Program-made: the position numbers and the translations under genes
Notes under the pieces: generated by a model
The model's database searches: none
What the model saw: only the letters and a program-made list of their open reading frames with translations
Told to the model about the DNA's origin: nothing
Source of the DNA: Porodaedalea pini
Taxonomy: Eukaryota; Basidiomycota; Agaricomycetes; Hymenochaetales; Hymenochaetaceae
Assembly (NCBI GenBank): GCA_002794775.1
Contig: NBAY01000069.1
Span: forward strand, 124,001 to 188,000
DNA length: 64,000 nt
Direction: 5' to 3'
In this document: in pieces, positions 44,505 through 55,502 of the stretch
How the letters are laid out: each line of letters begins with the position of its first letter
Numbering within the stretch: the stretch's first letter is position 1

Positions 44505-45956
44505 CTAACCAGCAAACCGTATATCACTTGTATCCCCCGTCCAAAAGCCTGCCCCATCATCAAAGGGCCGTCTCTCCGAAGCCTCCTTCAAGTGAAAGAG
44601 GAGATGGCTCCCGAGGACGCAGAGGAGACTCGGGCTTCCGAGTACATTCAGGAGAAACACAGTAGCGAATCTGTTGCCTCCAAGGCGATTTGCGACTATG
44701 TTTGCTGCACTGCAAAATATCACTCTAGGATTGGCCGAAATGAATGAATTAGGATATGAAAAGGGTGAGGCAGAGAGGACGGACGGACAGGACGAAGTAC
44801 AGTGCTTGATCCCGGATAAGGACTTTGACGAGGTCCGAGCTGCTGAGACATGGCGAAGCCTTCCAGAATTGCGTCACTTTGTAGAGAGCCATGGCCATTA
44901 GCACGACTCCGTACACCATAGGGACAATCCTAGAGTATACATACTGAGAAATCAGCCAATCTCATGTGCCGAACGAGTCTTTCCTCACCAAAATAAAACG
45001 CCCCACTTCGCTGGGACGGCCCTCACATATCTGCACACTGAAACATGACCCGGCATCTCGCCTACTCCGACTAAACGTCGACGCCTATCAATGACCTCCT
45101 TGTTTGTTTCAGAAAGAGAAATCGAGCTTACTCTCTTGGAAAAGATTAACGGAAAGCATGAGAGCCAGTTCCAATACTGCCTCAAGGACAAAAAGCGCTC
45201 GAAGCCACGGGATAACTTTTCGGTCTGAGACGCCATACATGAGCGTTTCACAAAGAGGATCTACAATAAAAAACATACATACTTTCTAAGTACAGCGCGG
45301 CGACCCTCATTAGAAGGATATCTTCATTCGAAGAATTGAATACATTTGATTTCCTCATAACTATTTCGGGTGAGGAAAACGGAAAAACGGACTCACAGTC
45401 GATAAGTAGCAAAGTCACCAAATCTGTCTCTTAGTTAGATCAATAGCCTATCACGAATGCAGGAGCCTCACCAGCAACGAGATGTGTCCAATAAGCTAAC
45501 AAACCTGTACACCGTCATTGTCGCCCCGCAGTTAAAATACAATACAGATCGGAGCCTGTATACTTACAGCTGAGCGGAAAATATATGTCAGATCGAAGTC
45601 CTAAGGTAATTTGAATAAATTAAAAATAAGTACTTACACTGTTTTATTTGCTGATAGGGAATAGACTGCGGGAGAATTAACATATGATGAGACTTTCGAA
45701 GGTTTACTGAGAAGATTGTCCTACACCAGATTGTGAAGATAGCGGTAAAGATTCCAATGTAGCGGTTCTAATGGTTCGCGCGGAATATGAGCATTCTCAC
45801 CTAAAAGGATAATAGAACAATAACACACTGTAAAGTATATCAAGCTGACAGACTGGCATGGCACGCTCTTGCAATTCGACAAGAGCAGTTTCAGCCGAGA
45901 TGAGAGTTTCAAAAACGCCGAGGCTCACCCAGAAGTATTTGCACTATCAATACCAT
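44505..45956 (-). CDS. DUF6533-like multi-pass membrane protein (partial model)
   Basis: Minus-strand segments read, in order, WLRALFVLEAVLELALMLSV (about 45190), VYGVVLMAMALYKVTQFWKA (about 44900), LVKVLIRDQALYFV (about 44830) and ANRLGGNRFATVFLLNVLGS then LCVLGSHLLFHLKEASER (44700-44540). This matches the C-terminal half of the basidiomycete DUF6533 family: seven-helix-like proteins with a conserved L-x-x-x-L-x-R-D-x-x-x-Y-F loop and an HLKE-type ending. The N-terminal exons between 45300 and 45956 are unresolved and may be decayed. A related gene lies at 59612-61351. Function unknown. Confidence 0.55.
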
Positions 45957-47339
45957 TTCACGTCAGCTCTGTCATAAGATATATGTAATCCAGCAGTTCA
46001 TACCTCCTTGTCTATAGTAGTGACTTGAGGAATAATGAGTCCTTTCCTTGCGGTGAAGTGAAGACACGGAACTCAACTAGCATCGTAGACTAGGAGACAG
46101 GCAACAGCCGTCTGACAGGACTGCGAGACGACAGTTTCAGCGTAAACAGAGGACAAAAGATTTGCGTCAATATATCCCATAGGCCTGGCCAACAGCAGTT
46201 ACTAGCTGAAGGGTCTCAGAAGCGAGGGATTCTGCAAATGCGTCAGACCAGAGTGAGGCTGTTATGGCGCGGCGAAAGCTGAGTTTGAGACGGAAACGTA
46301 GCTCAATTGAGTATTTAGGGGAAGGTTAGAAATGATGCCGACGGAGCGGCCTTGCTGTACAATTCTATGCGATCAATTATGTCACCTGTGTGAGTCTTAT
46401 AAAAAGCAAATGACTAGTGCGCCGAGTCACCCTGTAGGAAAACTTGATACTTAGCTTGCCGACTCTTGAAGCTGTGATGCTATTTCGGAATGGTGAGAGC
46501 ATATCTCTGATGGACGTCTATGCTGCGACAAGGATCAGGTGGCTGTTGGAATGATTGACTGCTATCCTAGGCCTCCAGGTGCACGTAGCACCCGGTGAAA
46601 TTCCTTTGAAGTTCCGATAGAGTAGTCCCTGCAGGTATAGCATGTTTTACATACGGCTTGGGGGCATGATTTTTATCATACAAGCGATGCAGGGTTGAAC
46701 GATGCGTGGACGACGCGTGTACGACGCGTGTTTGACGCGTCTTCCCAAAGTGGACTCCGCTTCAGACCCCGATACCATTCTATTTGCCGGTGCCGTGCTG
46801 AACCATTTCTCACTGTCCGCACACTATGGCGCTTGGAAAACCTCAGATGAGCCTCAGCTGCGCAAAATCACATCTTTATGTTGTGCTGTGTCAGGTATCA
46901 CTCATCGTTCTCATCATCCCGTGTCAAGCGAAGGGTTTTCTCTCCATGACCATACACTGCCCTCAAGCATCGCTCAGCTTCGTGGCAGCTTCTTCCCCAA
47001 AGACTGTCGGACCTAGTCTATTGCCGATATCTGGTTAGGTCTGGCTTATATTCCGTGGGAGCTAACTCGGGTCGATGACCATCGGTATATTAATGACTCC
47101 AATTCTTTGTGGTAAGTATGCTCTCATTTAGTACCGGCTATTTTCGACTTGTTGAACTTTCAAGAGCGCAAGGCCATCTGTAGGTATACTTAAAGCGTGA
47201 ACTAGCTCACCGTGGCCCTCGCTTTTGAAATAGACTGATTTTATGTGTGGACAGAACTAAAATCCAATCCGTCAGCCCTCAATATAGATTTTCGCAACTG
47301 ATCCCGAACTTGCATGAACCAGTCAACTTCTAGCCTACC
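45957..47339. other. Long intergenic region with an 11-bp ACGCGT tandem array
   Basis: No convincing gene. A plus-strand ORF at 46702-47016 begins inside the ACGCGT array and has no recognised motif. TATA-like and pyrimidine-rich stretches occur near 47100-47330, before the next gene. Confidence 0.4.
46702..46740. promoter_or_regulatory. Four-unit 11-bp tandem array centred on ACGCGT
   Basis: ACGCGT occurs at 46713, 46724 and 46735, exactly 11 bp apart, preceded at the same spacing by ATGCGT at 46702. ACGCGT is the MCB element bound by MBF. Phased copies put every site on the same helix face. The nearest downstream gene is the hypothetical one at 47340. Confidence 0.6.
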
Positions 47340-48559
47340 TTGTCCCGTCAACCTGCCGTTCCTCTTCTTTCCAACTCGCATTTTCCGCAGTTGGGTACTC
47401 GACGAGCTTCGGAAGCAATAATGGCGGCCTCTTTGGACCAGCTATCTTGCCGTTTGTTCGACCTGGAGTCGGCATTCGCAGGTGATCTGCCCTCTCAGTC
47501 CCTGGTATCCTCATCTACTTCTAGCTCAAGCGATTTAAGCGACGGTTGTCCCTCGCTGATCACGTCGAACTCGCTTTCGTCGGAAGGATTCACGGAATCA
47601 GAGACAGACGCTGTTACGCCGCCTCAGTCCCCCTTCGTCGGTTCGGCGTATGATATTGCGCGCACAGACTCACTGGATGCTTTATCGATTCTAGAGGCAG
47701 ACGCTACTACACCTCGACCAATTCGCGCTGAGCGCAGGAGCTACTTTCCGCAGGTAGGGAAGGCAGACGACGAAGGATATGAGATAGAGAGAGGGGCTAG
47801 TGATGGTTGGAATATAGGAGCGAAGAGGAGGCATAAGACACTCAGGAATCGCGGGATGAACGTACTTGCGCGGGCCAGCCGAACCAGTCCGATAAATGGG
47901 GATCCTGCTCCAATGGCCTTGCACTTCGTACTGCCAACAAGCGAGAGGAGCCGGATTCCTCTACGTCTTCCGCCCTGTCGCGGCAGAATGCAGATGTGAA
48001 TGGATCTCTGACACGCACGTGCCATCCGAAGCGCGTCGATCTTCCTGTCCCGGAGACGTCCCTACGGCGGTCAAAGGCAAAGGATAAGTACATTGGTCTC
48101 GGCCTGGGTCTCCCGGCAAAGTGGAGTGGACAGTGCACGCCTCGAGTCGGCATTGGTTCACTCAAAACAGCTCTTCCGACGCCACGGAAGTCGTCGAACA
48201 GTCCTCCGCGCACTCTTGCCAACCAAGCTCACTCGGAGTCAACGAAACGTTTGAAGAAAGTCGCACTCCAACCCATCGATGACGTTCTTGCATTTGTGGA
48301 ATCACCCTCGCCCATCGAGGCACTGCCATCTCCTGTCTTATCTGGAAAAAAGACGGAGCCGCACAAATTGGAGTCAGAGGTCGCGAGGAACCGTCGGACC
48401 GGTATGGATTCGAGGCTACCCTGGTCCATCGGCTCAGGCGCACGTACAGGCTTGGGACTTTGCGCCGAAGCCGTCTTCAATAACTCTGGCTCGACAATAC
48501 AAAAGCTTGAATGTTCCTCCTGCTTGGTGCCGGACGGGGCTTCTGCCATGCGGCATTGA
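47340..48559 (+). CDS. Ser-rich hypothetical protein with a frame change
   Basis: The first frame (47340-47999) encodes a Ser/Thr-rich acidic region (SSSTSSSSDLSDG, ESETDAVTPPQSP), then a basic patch (GAKRRHKTLRNRG). A second frame, open from about 47880, gives ANKREEPDSSTSSALSRQNA and then, from 47996, SLRRSKAKDKYIGLGLGLPA, SLKTALPTPRKSSNSPPR and RLKKVALQPIDDVLAF to 48559. The two probably belong to one protein, but no intron of normal size joins them between 47860 and 47900, so an indel or unusual splice is needed. A Ser-Pro-rich, low-complexity nuclear regulator is the likeliest type; I recognise no domain. The last codons may also change frame near 48430. Confidence 0.5.
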
Positions 48560-48948
48560 TTGCATCTGGCGCTGCTGTTATCTCTGTCTTTTCGTGAGAC
48601 TCCCGCGGTTCTGCAACGTCATGATGATTCGATTGACTCGGATACCTGAAGGAACTTCTAAATCCTTATTTCACTGACGTTTTACTTTTTATTATTACTC
48701 TTCGTGTTTTTCAAATCCTGTAAAGTCCTTTAGCACGGCTGTTGTCAAGCAAAAAAAGCAACAAACTTGCATTTTATTGACGCGGATCGCGGGTGTTAAG
48801 CCCGATCAATAGGGTTAGAGTTTAAATCCGTGGGAATATTTGACCAACTGGTTTATGCCCTAAGTCGAACTATTTGAACCGCACGCGTCTGCCAGTGTGC
48901 TACTGCATATCTTCTTCCACTGACTGTCGCAACTCCACATCGAACATC
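48560..48948. other. Intergenic upstream of the beta-tubulin gene
   Basis: AT-rich flank, nothing recognised apart from the promoter position. Confidence 0.4.
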
Positions 48949-51528
48949 ATGGTGCGCGAAATTATCAATGTTCAGGTCGGCCAGGTCAGTAGGCAATTCA
49001 GACGCGTTGTGATCGCGTGGAACGTCGCTCAGAGCAGAGACTGAAGGAACTAACTTCGAATAGGCGGGCAACCAACTTGGCGAGGCCTTTTATAAGATGC
49101 TGCTTGCAGAGCACGGACTCAACCTGGAGGGGGTGCGTACATGTCAATTGTGCTACTGAAACGCGTGTACTGACAGATCATGGGTGTTAAAGAACTACGA
49201 GGGCACCGACCCTCAGCAGCTCGACCGGGTACGTCTTCTTGACTATTCGTGCCGAACAGTCGTCTTACATGAAAACGTGCCATCTCACTCATGCAGCTCA
49301 ACGTATACTTCACAGAGGTCGACTCGCCTGGAAGCTCGCTCAAGTACGTGCCGCGTAGTGTCCAAGTCGACTTGGAGGCAGGCGTCTGCAATCGTGTAAG
49401 TCGTCGTATTTTGACCGTCGTGGATATCTTCACTCATATCCCTCCATCAGATTCGGAGTGGCCCTCTAGGCAAGCTCTACCGTCCCGACACATTCATCCA
49501 CGGAGACTCGGGCGCCGGAAACAATTGGGCAAAGGGCTGTGAGTCGGTAGTTTCGTCCATGTTGACTTTATCTTTGACTGACGCGTATTTCGCGTGATAG
49601 ACTACACTGAGGGTAATGCGCATGTATTCTACCACGTCTGTCCAGGTTTTCATGTGTTTTACAGGGGCTGAGCTCGTAGATTCTATTCTGGTAAGCTAGC
49701 CCAGTTATATCTCATCTTTGCCTCAGGCTGAACATTCATTGTAGGACGTTATTCGCAGACAAGCAGAGGCATGCGATTCCATTCAAGGCTTTCAAATTAC
49801 ACACTCTTTAGGAGGAGGAACGGGTTCTGGTTTGGGAACGCTGTTGTTGTCGAAAATCCGAGAGGTTCGTCCTTCAACGCTACTGCATGAACTTGTGGCT
49901 GAGCCATCAATCCAGGAATACCCAGACCGCATGCTGACCACCTTTTCCATCCTTCCATCGCCGAAAGTAAGGTTATTTCTCCTTCAGAGGTGTGATTTGT
50001 GTTGATGTATTTCAATTCTTTTCTATAGGTTTCCGAAACTGTAGTCGAGCCATACAATGCCATGCTCTCTGCACATCAACTTGTAGATAACAGTGATTTG
50101 TCTATCTGCATTGACAACGAAGCATTGTAAGCGTGACCTAGTTATATTGGCCTGCAGACATCTTACTTCGAGGCAGGTACGACATTAACTTCCGCATGTT
50201 GAAAAACAAGGATCCGGATTTCGGAGCCCTTAACACGGTGAGCTCAGGAGCTGCTATTTGAACCTTTTTTGTGTTGTAACTGTTTTTAGCTTGTCGCACA
50301 AGTTATGTGCGGTGTTAGCACAAGTCTTCGTTTCCCTGGACAACTCAATGGGTTGGCATCATGTCCTTTCATACACAGAATTTGCTGTAACATTATTCCA
50401 CAGTGACTTCCGGAAAATGGGCATGAACCTCGTCCCCTTCCCTCGGGTATGTGTATTCTTCGCATGCTTCTAGCTTAAAACTCTCTCACCGGACGCGGAA
50501 TAGCTTCACTTCCTCATGCCGAGCTACGCTCCCTTCTTCGACCCGAAAGCAAAGACTTTCCAGGGTGAAAGCGTCAACGAGTTAACTCAATCGTAAGATT
50601 TTTCTATCGAAGCTTCATCTACTGCAAGTCCATGATATATCTTATCAGGTTGTTCGACCGCAAGAACCTCTTGGTGGCTTGCGACCCGAGATTCGGGTGA
50701 GAGTTTGGCTAGGGCATTTTCTATGATTCAACCATTCTAACGAGCATGCCAAAGGCGTTACATGACCGCTGCTGTGATTTTCCGTGGATCAGTACACTCG
50801 CAGGAGGTAAGTTTCTGGGTGTATCTTGAATTGCGTCATATTGAAAATTGTTGTTTCATTAGGCTGAGGTTCGCTGCTAGTTACTTATCACTCCATTCCT
50901 TCAAACTAAATCCGTGTCTTTCTTAGTTCGCCATCGGTCAAATTCAAACAAGAAACTCGAACATGTTTGTGGAGTAAGCATTGCAACAGCTTTCCAAAAT
51001 TTAGGTCTGTTGCTCACCTCGACTTCTTTAGCTGGATTCCGGACAACGTTTCCCTTTCCCTTTGCTCTGTCCCTCCCGTTGGTCAGAAGAAGGTGTGTCT
51101 TCTGCCTTTCCATATTGGCAAGTACTGATCTGCGGCTTTCGCTTGTAGTCGGGGACGTGCCTCGCGAACTCGACTTCTATCCAGGAAGTCTTCAAGCGCA
51201 CGCACTCGCAGTTTGCTGCTATGTTCAAGCGCGGTGCATTCTTGCATTGGTATACGGGCGAGGGTATGGACGAGATGGAGTTCACGGAGGCGGAGAGCAA
51301 CACACAAGATTTGATGTATGTTTTTATTTCTTACCTGCGTTGTCTTCACTGACGTTCCCTATCTCTCTCTTTATAGTGCTGAGTACCAGCAGGTTCGTCA
51401 GTATTATTTTATTGACTTTCTCGGATGCTAATTTTGGGCATCAATAGTATCAAGAGGCGTCCGGTGAAGATGCATATGAGGAGGAATACGAAGAGGAATT
51501 CGCTGCCTCCGAAGTTGCTTCACAATAA
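48949..51528 (+). CDS. Divergent beta-tubulin paralog
   Basis: Exons are many and short (about 20), with GT-AG introns; the first ones are 48949..48984, 49064..49132, 49193..49228, 49297..49395, 49451..49538 and 49601..49612. Text follows beta-tubulin end to end: [80 protein letters not shown] (GTP-binding loop), [43 protein letters not shown](D)WIPDNV and [20 protein letters not shown], then an acidic tail ([14 protein letters not shown]). Substitutions at normally fixed places ([13 protein letters not shown] start) mark a diverged copy. It should polymerise with alpha-tubulin. Confidence 0.88.
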
Positions 51529-51870
51529 GGACCATTCATCTCACCCCTTCTTCTTTTCTCATCTCGTTAATGACTCGTCTGCCTTGCCTGTCTCCAAGAA
51601 ATCATAACCTCGTATATTTAGTGCATCTTTGCTCACCTTAGTATTGGTCCTAATTCGTGGGCATTTCCGTTGGCATTTCCACATTGTCTTGGATAATGCT
51701 ATCGACTCTGTACAGACATCTCTGGAAAATAGATCAGGAATGAGTAAATGTAAATTTATACCATTTCTGTATCATATGTTGGACAGAAAATGCGAATAAA
51801 TAGGATATTGTGATCGATCACAGCCACCCTGTACGAACGTCGACCACGACGACCACAGGCACATAGCAAG
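51529..51870. other. Intergenic, nothing recognised
   Basis: 3' flank of the tubulin gene and promoter of the CCDC174 homologue. Confidence 0.5.
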
Positions 51871-53331
51871 ATGGCGCCGTCAAGCAAAGCGAGAGCGGCG
51901 GGTGTCTCTGCTAGCTCGTTCCTTGATCTCAAGGCCGAGCTTGCGAAACAGGAATCTGACTTCGGGAAGAAGGGTGCCCGCGCTGGTGGCGTACCGCGGG
52001 CGGAGAAGGTACGCGGGCTCAACTCTGAATATAACAGTTGAACCTGCTAAACGTCTTCGGATTAGAAGGAGAAGGGAACTGTATGGGCGCGCACGAACAA
52101 AGGCGTCGCGGCACGAGCTGCGCGCGACATCGAGGCACTCGCAGCAGACCGGCAGACAGCAGAGTCTGCACGGGCTGCACTGGAGCGCAAAGCGGCCATC
52201 TATGACAAGCTACGTAAGGGCAAGACAGGCGGGCTTTCTGATGCCCAATTCGACGCGCTGCTGGTTGACGTGCGTTTGTTAATTCATGCGTGTGTTTGGT
52301 CTGCCTTGCTGATGTTTGGAGGTAGTTTGACTCTAAGGGCGTGGTCGAAGAGCACTTCAGTAGCGACAGCGAGGATGTGGACGAGTCGCTGACAGTCCCC
52401 AAAGGACCAGCTGAGGAGGTACGTCGCTGCTTCTCTTACGCGAAGGTCTTACTGAAGGAACTGTGCTTATAGGACGATCCATTGGTGGAATATGAGGATG
52501 AATTCGGGCGGCTGCGCACTGCGAGAAGGAGCGAGGTTCCTCGGGACTTGATGCCTTCCACCCAAGCTGAGGAGGAAGAGGAATATGAGTAAGTTTTGTC
52601 GTCTTTAATTCTGTTCAACCTGTTTAATAACATGCTACCTAGTCCCTTTGTAGTCCGTGCGTATTCATCAATGCGATACGGGGATTGCATATCTAATGTA
52701 GAGTATTTTCCACAGACAACCCAGTCAACCACTTCCCCATCTTCGAGCAGTCCGCGGAGCGCGTCGCCGCAATACAAGAGGCTGCATCCGAGGCTGCGAA
52801 CCCGCTTGCAACGCACTACGACGCCGCACGCGAGGTGCGGGCGAAGGGAGCGGCGTTCTACGCGTTCTCGGCGGACGAAGAGAGGCGAGCGCGAGAGATG
52901 GAAGCGCTGAAGCGCGCACGGGAGGAGACAGAGACGGCGCGCCAGGCGACGGGTGCGGTAGATGTGCGGCCCGGGGAGAGCGAGGGGCTGACAGGCGAGC
53001 CGTCGACGGAGGGCGGAGAGAAGGGAAGAGGAAGGAGGCTGCAAGGAGCCGGGCGATGGAGAAACGGAAGAGGGAGCTGGAGGAACGGAGAAAGCTCGTG
53101 GAGGCGAAGAGGAGAAAGGTGAAGGGCGGTGAAGGCAACAGTGAGGCAGCAGGCCCACGTAAGATCGCGGAACCGGTAGACCCCGTCGCTGCTGTCGAGG
53201 CGGCGGCGAAGGCTCCGAACAGCAAGTCGCGATGGGATCAGAAACACAAAGCGAATGCGCCTGCGCCATCTGTGAATTCGGCGGATGACTTTCTGGCTCA
53301 GCTTGAACACGACTTGGTAGGAAAGACATAA
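51871..53331 (+). CDS. CCDC174: CCDC174 homologue
   Basis: The protein starts MAPSSKARAAGVSASSFLDL, then KGVAARAARDIEALAADRQT, AAIYDKLRKGKTGGLSD, EYEDEFGRLRTARRSEVPRD and, near the middle, RAKGAAFYAFSADEERRARE followed by ALKRAREETETAR. The last is the hallmark block of CCDC174, an exon-junction/spliceosome-associated coiled-coil protein. The C-terminus is an Arg/Glu-rich coiled coil ending SRWDQKHKANAPAPSVNSAD and LAQLEHDLVGKT. Introns lie near 52009, 52270, 52420 and 52590-52710. Between about 52940 and 53060 the frame must shift to reach the conserved end; a short GC-rich intron or an indel could explain it. Confidence 0.78.
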
Positions 53332-53397
53332 TGAGTCCAATAGTATGTTCCGTTCTTTACAATGTGTTGCGTGCATTATTGATGACTCTCAGCGCCT

Positions 53398-53730
53398 TCA
53401 GCCTCCAGAAACAGGACATATAATCGCAACCTCCTCCCCACCCTTCAACATGACATCCTCCAGGTCGTCGACCATTTCGGCGTCAACGCTCCATCTACTT
53501 GTCTTGAGGATCTCATCGAGGTTCGTACCGGCGTGCCGTCTTGCCAGGAGCTCACCAAGTGCGTTGAGCGGGAAAGCTGCCTCTGCGCTGCCCGCGGGGA
53601 GTGGGAGATGGACGGTCTCGGATGGTATACGCGTCGTGGTGAGCGCGGCAGCGAAGTAGAGTATAGTGATTGTACGCGCAGAATCGGAAGCTGGAGACGT
53701 CCGGGATGAGTCGACTGTATGCGAGGCCAT
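53398..53730 (-). CDS. MOCS2A: Molybdopterin synthase small subunit (MoaD/MOCS2A)
   Basis: A 110-residue intron-less ORF reads TITILYFAAALTTTRIPSET near the start, ALGELLARRH in the middle, and ends GEEVAIICPVSGG. The beta-grasp fold with a C-terminal Gly-Gly is the signature of the sulfur-carrier subunit, which is thiocarboxylated at the terminal Gly and donates sulfur to precursor Z in molybdenum-cofactor synthesis. Length is as expected, with about 20 extra N-terminal residues (Ser-rich), so the true start might be a later codon. It lies tail-to-tail with CCDC174, 66 bp apart. Confidence 0.85.
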   Translation of the reverse strand: MASHTVDSSRTSPASDSARTITILYFAAALTTTRIPSETVHLPLPAGSAEAAFPLNALGELLARRHAGTNLDEILKTSRWSVDAEMVDDLEDVMLKGGEEVAIICPVSGG

Positions 53731-54038
53731 GTCAGGCAGTCAGGCGAATGCTTAATATATGCATGGAATCAGACCCTAAATCTTGATATCGTAGCATTGA
53801 GAACTGTGCGTCGCCCTGCTCACCTATTGCAGACTCAAATCAAGGGAGGTGAAGGTGCCGATAAGTGGTCGATGAAGTCATGAAGTGAGTACGAGCACAC
53901 GATGGTCAGCGATAAGAAAGACGCGTCTCGGAAATGATCTTCTCTTGACGAATGTCCAATACCGCAAAACATGCAACTAAGTATAATGTATGCAGACCAA
54001 AGTCCGTCTAAGAACGATGCAAAGCGATACAAAATTTG
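53731..54038. other. Intergenic, nothing recognised
   Basis: Flank between the MoaD gene's 5' end and the 3' end of ERCC1. Confidence 0.5.
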
Positions 54039-55502
54039 TTATAAATCATCATCATTCAGATCGAGTTCGATATCCCAGACGGGACTCGGCGATCTCTGCC
54101 GCCGAGGGCGATCCAGTATCTTTTGTGTCTGCAATCCCTTTGCCTCTGCTCCTCTGGCACTCTCATCCTGCTCCTCTTCGTCGGGCACCTTATTTTTCTT
54201 CGCAAGACGAGGGTCGACGAGGAGCGGCGCTTCGCCTAAATTGCCCTCATTGAGATCGAGCTCGATGTCCCACGCAGGGCTCGGCTCACGCCCTCCAGCG
54301 GACAGTGTCCGTCCAGCAGGTGCGGGTGGCGTCGGCATATCCGCGGCTGAGCCGAATTGGTGCACGCTCCGGGCGGTAGGTGTCTTCGCATTTTGACTCT
54401 GGCTCGATATCGTAGCCCCTGCGGGTGTCTCTGTACCGTTGCCAAGCTGCTCGGAGGTGAGAAGCTCTTGCTCGTCTCGTCCCGCTATGTTAGTCTGGAG
54501 CTGTAGTTGGGTTTGCGAGGGGAGGGCACTCGTTGCCTTGTTACGGAAGGGCTTGTCGAAAGCGTCGACAACGCGCCGGACCTTCACCTGCCCAAACCCA
54601 GGAAGGCGTCGCAGTTGGTCTGGGGTCGCATGTGCAATTTTTGCGAAGCTCTAAAGACGGCCAGGCTTAGTCGCATTCTCAAAGATTTAGGATGAAAGCT
54701 TGGAAACCGATGAGGAGCTACGTACCCCGAACGAGGTCCTGAGCGACTCGACGTCCGTTTTATTCACTTTGTTGATGCTCGTCAGTGCGGAGCGGAGCAT
54801 CGCGCCGTACTCCTTGTCCACGCGCTCCTTGATGAGGTCGGGCGGCTTGTGCTCGAAGGCTTTGTAAGTCGCCAAGTACAAGCCCGCCTCTTCATTTCTT
54901 CAAAATAAAATAAAATTTGAGACTGTGGGCACTTTGAGGTCCAATATGCACTTACGACCAGCAGACGATGATGGTTATGTTGTTTATGAGGCAGATTTTC
55001 GTGAGTTCGCGTATTGGGTCTTGGTGCTCGCTCTTGATGCTCATAGGTCAGTAGGGTCCAGGAAGAATGAGCGATATTCTACACTCACAACGTCACACAT
55101 CAATAGCAGTATTCTGAGGTTATAGAGGTGCCCAAGCTTTTGTATTCGTTGGTGGATGTATTCTGGGTGAAGCCTGTGGTACTTTAAGCTGTTCCAGTAC
55201 ATCCAAGTGTATAAGTAAGATCTTTATTACGAGGCAGAACTGCTCACCTCAAGAACAGAGCACACGTCGTTCTTCCTAGCTGGAAGTCCGGTACGATATC
55301 TCCAAACTCTTTGTTTACGTTTCGTATGCATTCGAGAATCGGATTGAGTCTCTGACACCATTTATTTCTTAGTCTCTGCTCTTCCTCTGTAATATTGGAA
55401 AGAGTGTACCTGGCAGGGATTGATTATGATTGCATTTCCTGAGCTGGGCTGGACGACTGGTGGTTTTGTGGGTTGCCTGCTCGGTCCGGCGGCGGAGGAC
55501 AT
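54039..55502 (-). CDS. ERCC1: ERCC1/Rad10 DNA-repair endonuclease subunit
   Basis: Minus-strand exons give [10 protein letters not shown]...[10 protein letters not shown], then [125 protein letters not shown] and [20 protein letters not shown]. This is the full central domain plus the C-terminal tandem helix-hairpin-helix of ERCC1, which pairs with XPF to cut 5' of lesions in nucleotide-excision and crosslink repair. A tail of about 180 residues beyond the HhH domain is unusual and carries two copies of WDIELDLN, the second at the very C-terminus. It is divergent from a luciferase-fold gene with 188 bp between the ATGs. The first intron follows NPCQ. Confidence 0.9.

Noticed and set aside
48780..48840. 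AGGGTTAG and a possible tRNA-like stretch.
   Set aside because: Too short for a telomeric array, and no acceptor/anticodon stem pairing was found.
52436..53376. Minus ORFs of up to 297 codons opposite CCDC174.
   Set aside because: Low-complexity Ser/Arg/Pro/Leu text caused by GC-rich antisense of a charged coiled coil.
25470..55502. XLF, POT1 and ERCC1 within 30 kb as a DNA-repair cluster.
   Set aside because: They are separated by unrelated genes on both strands; chance proximity is the simpler reading.
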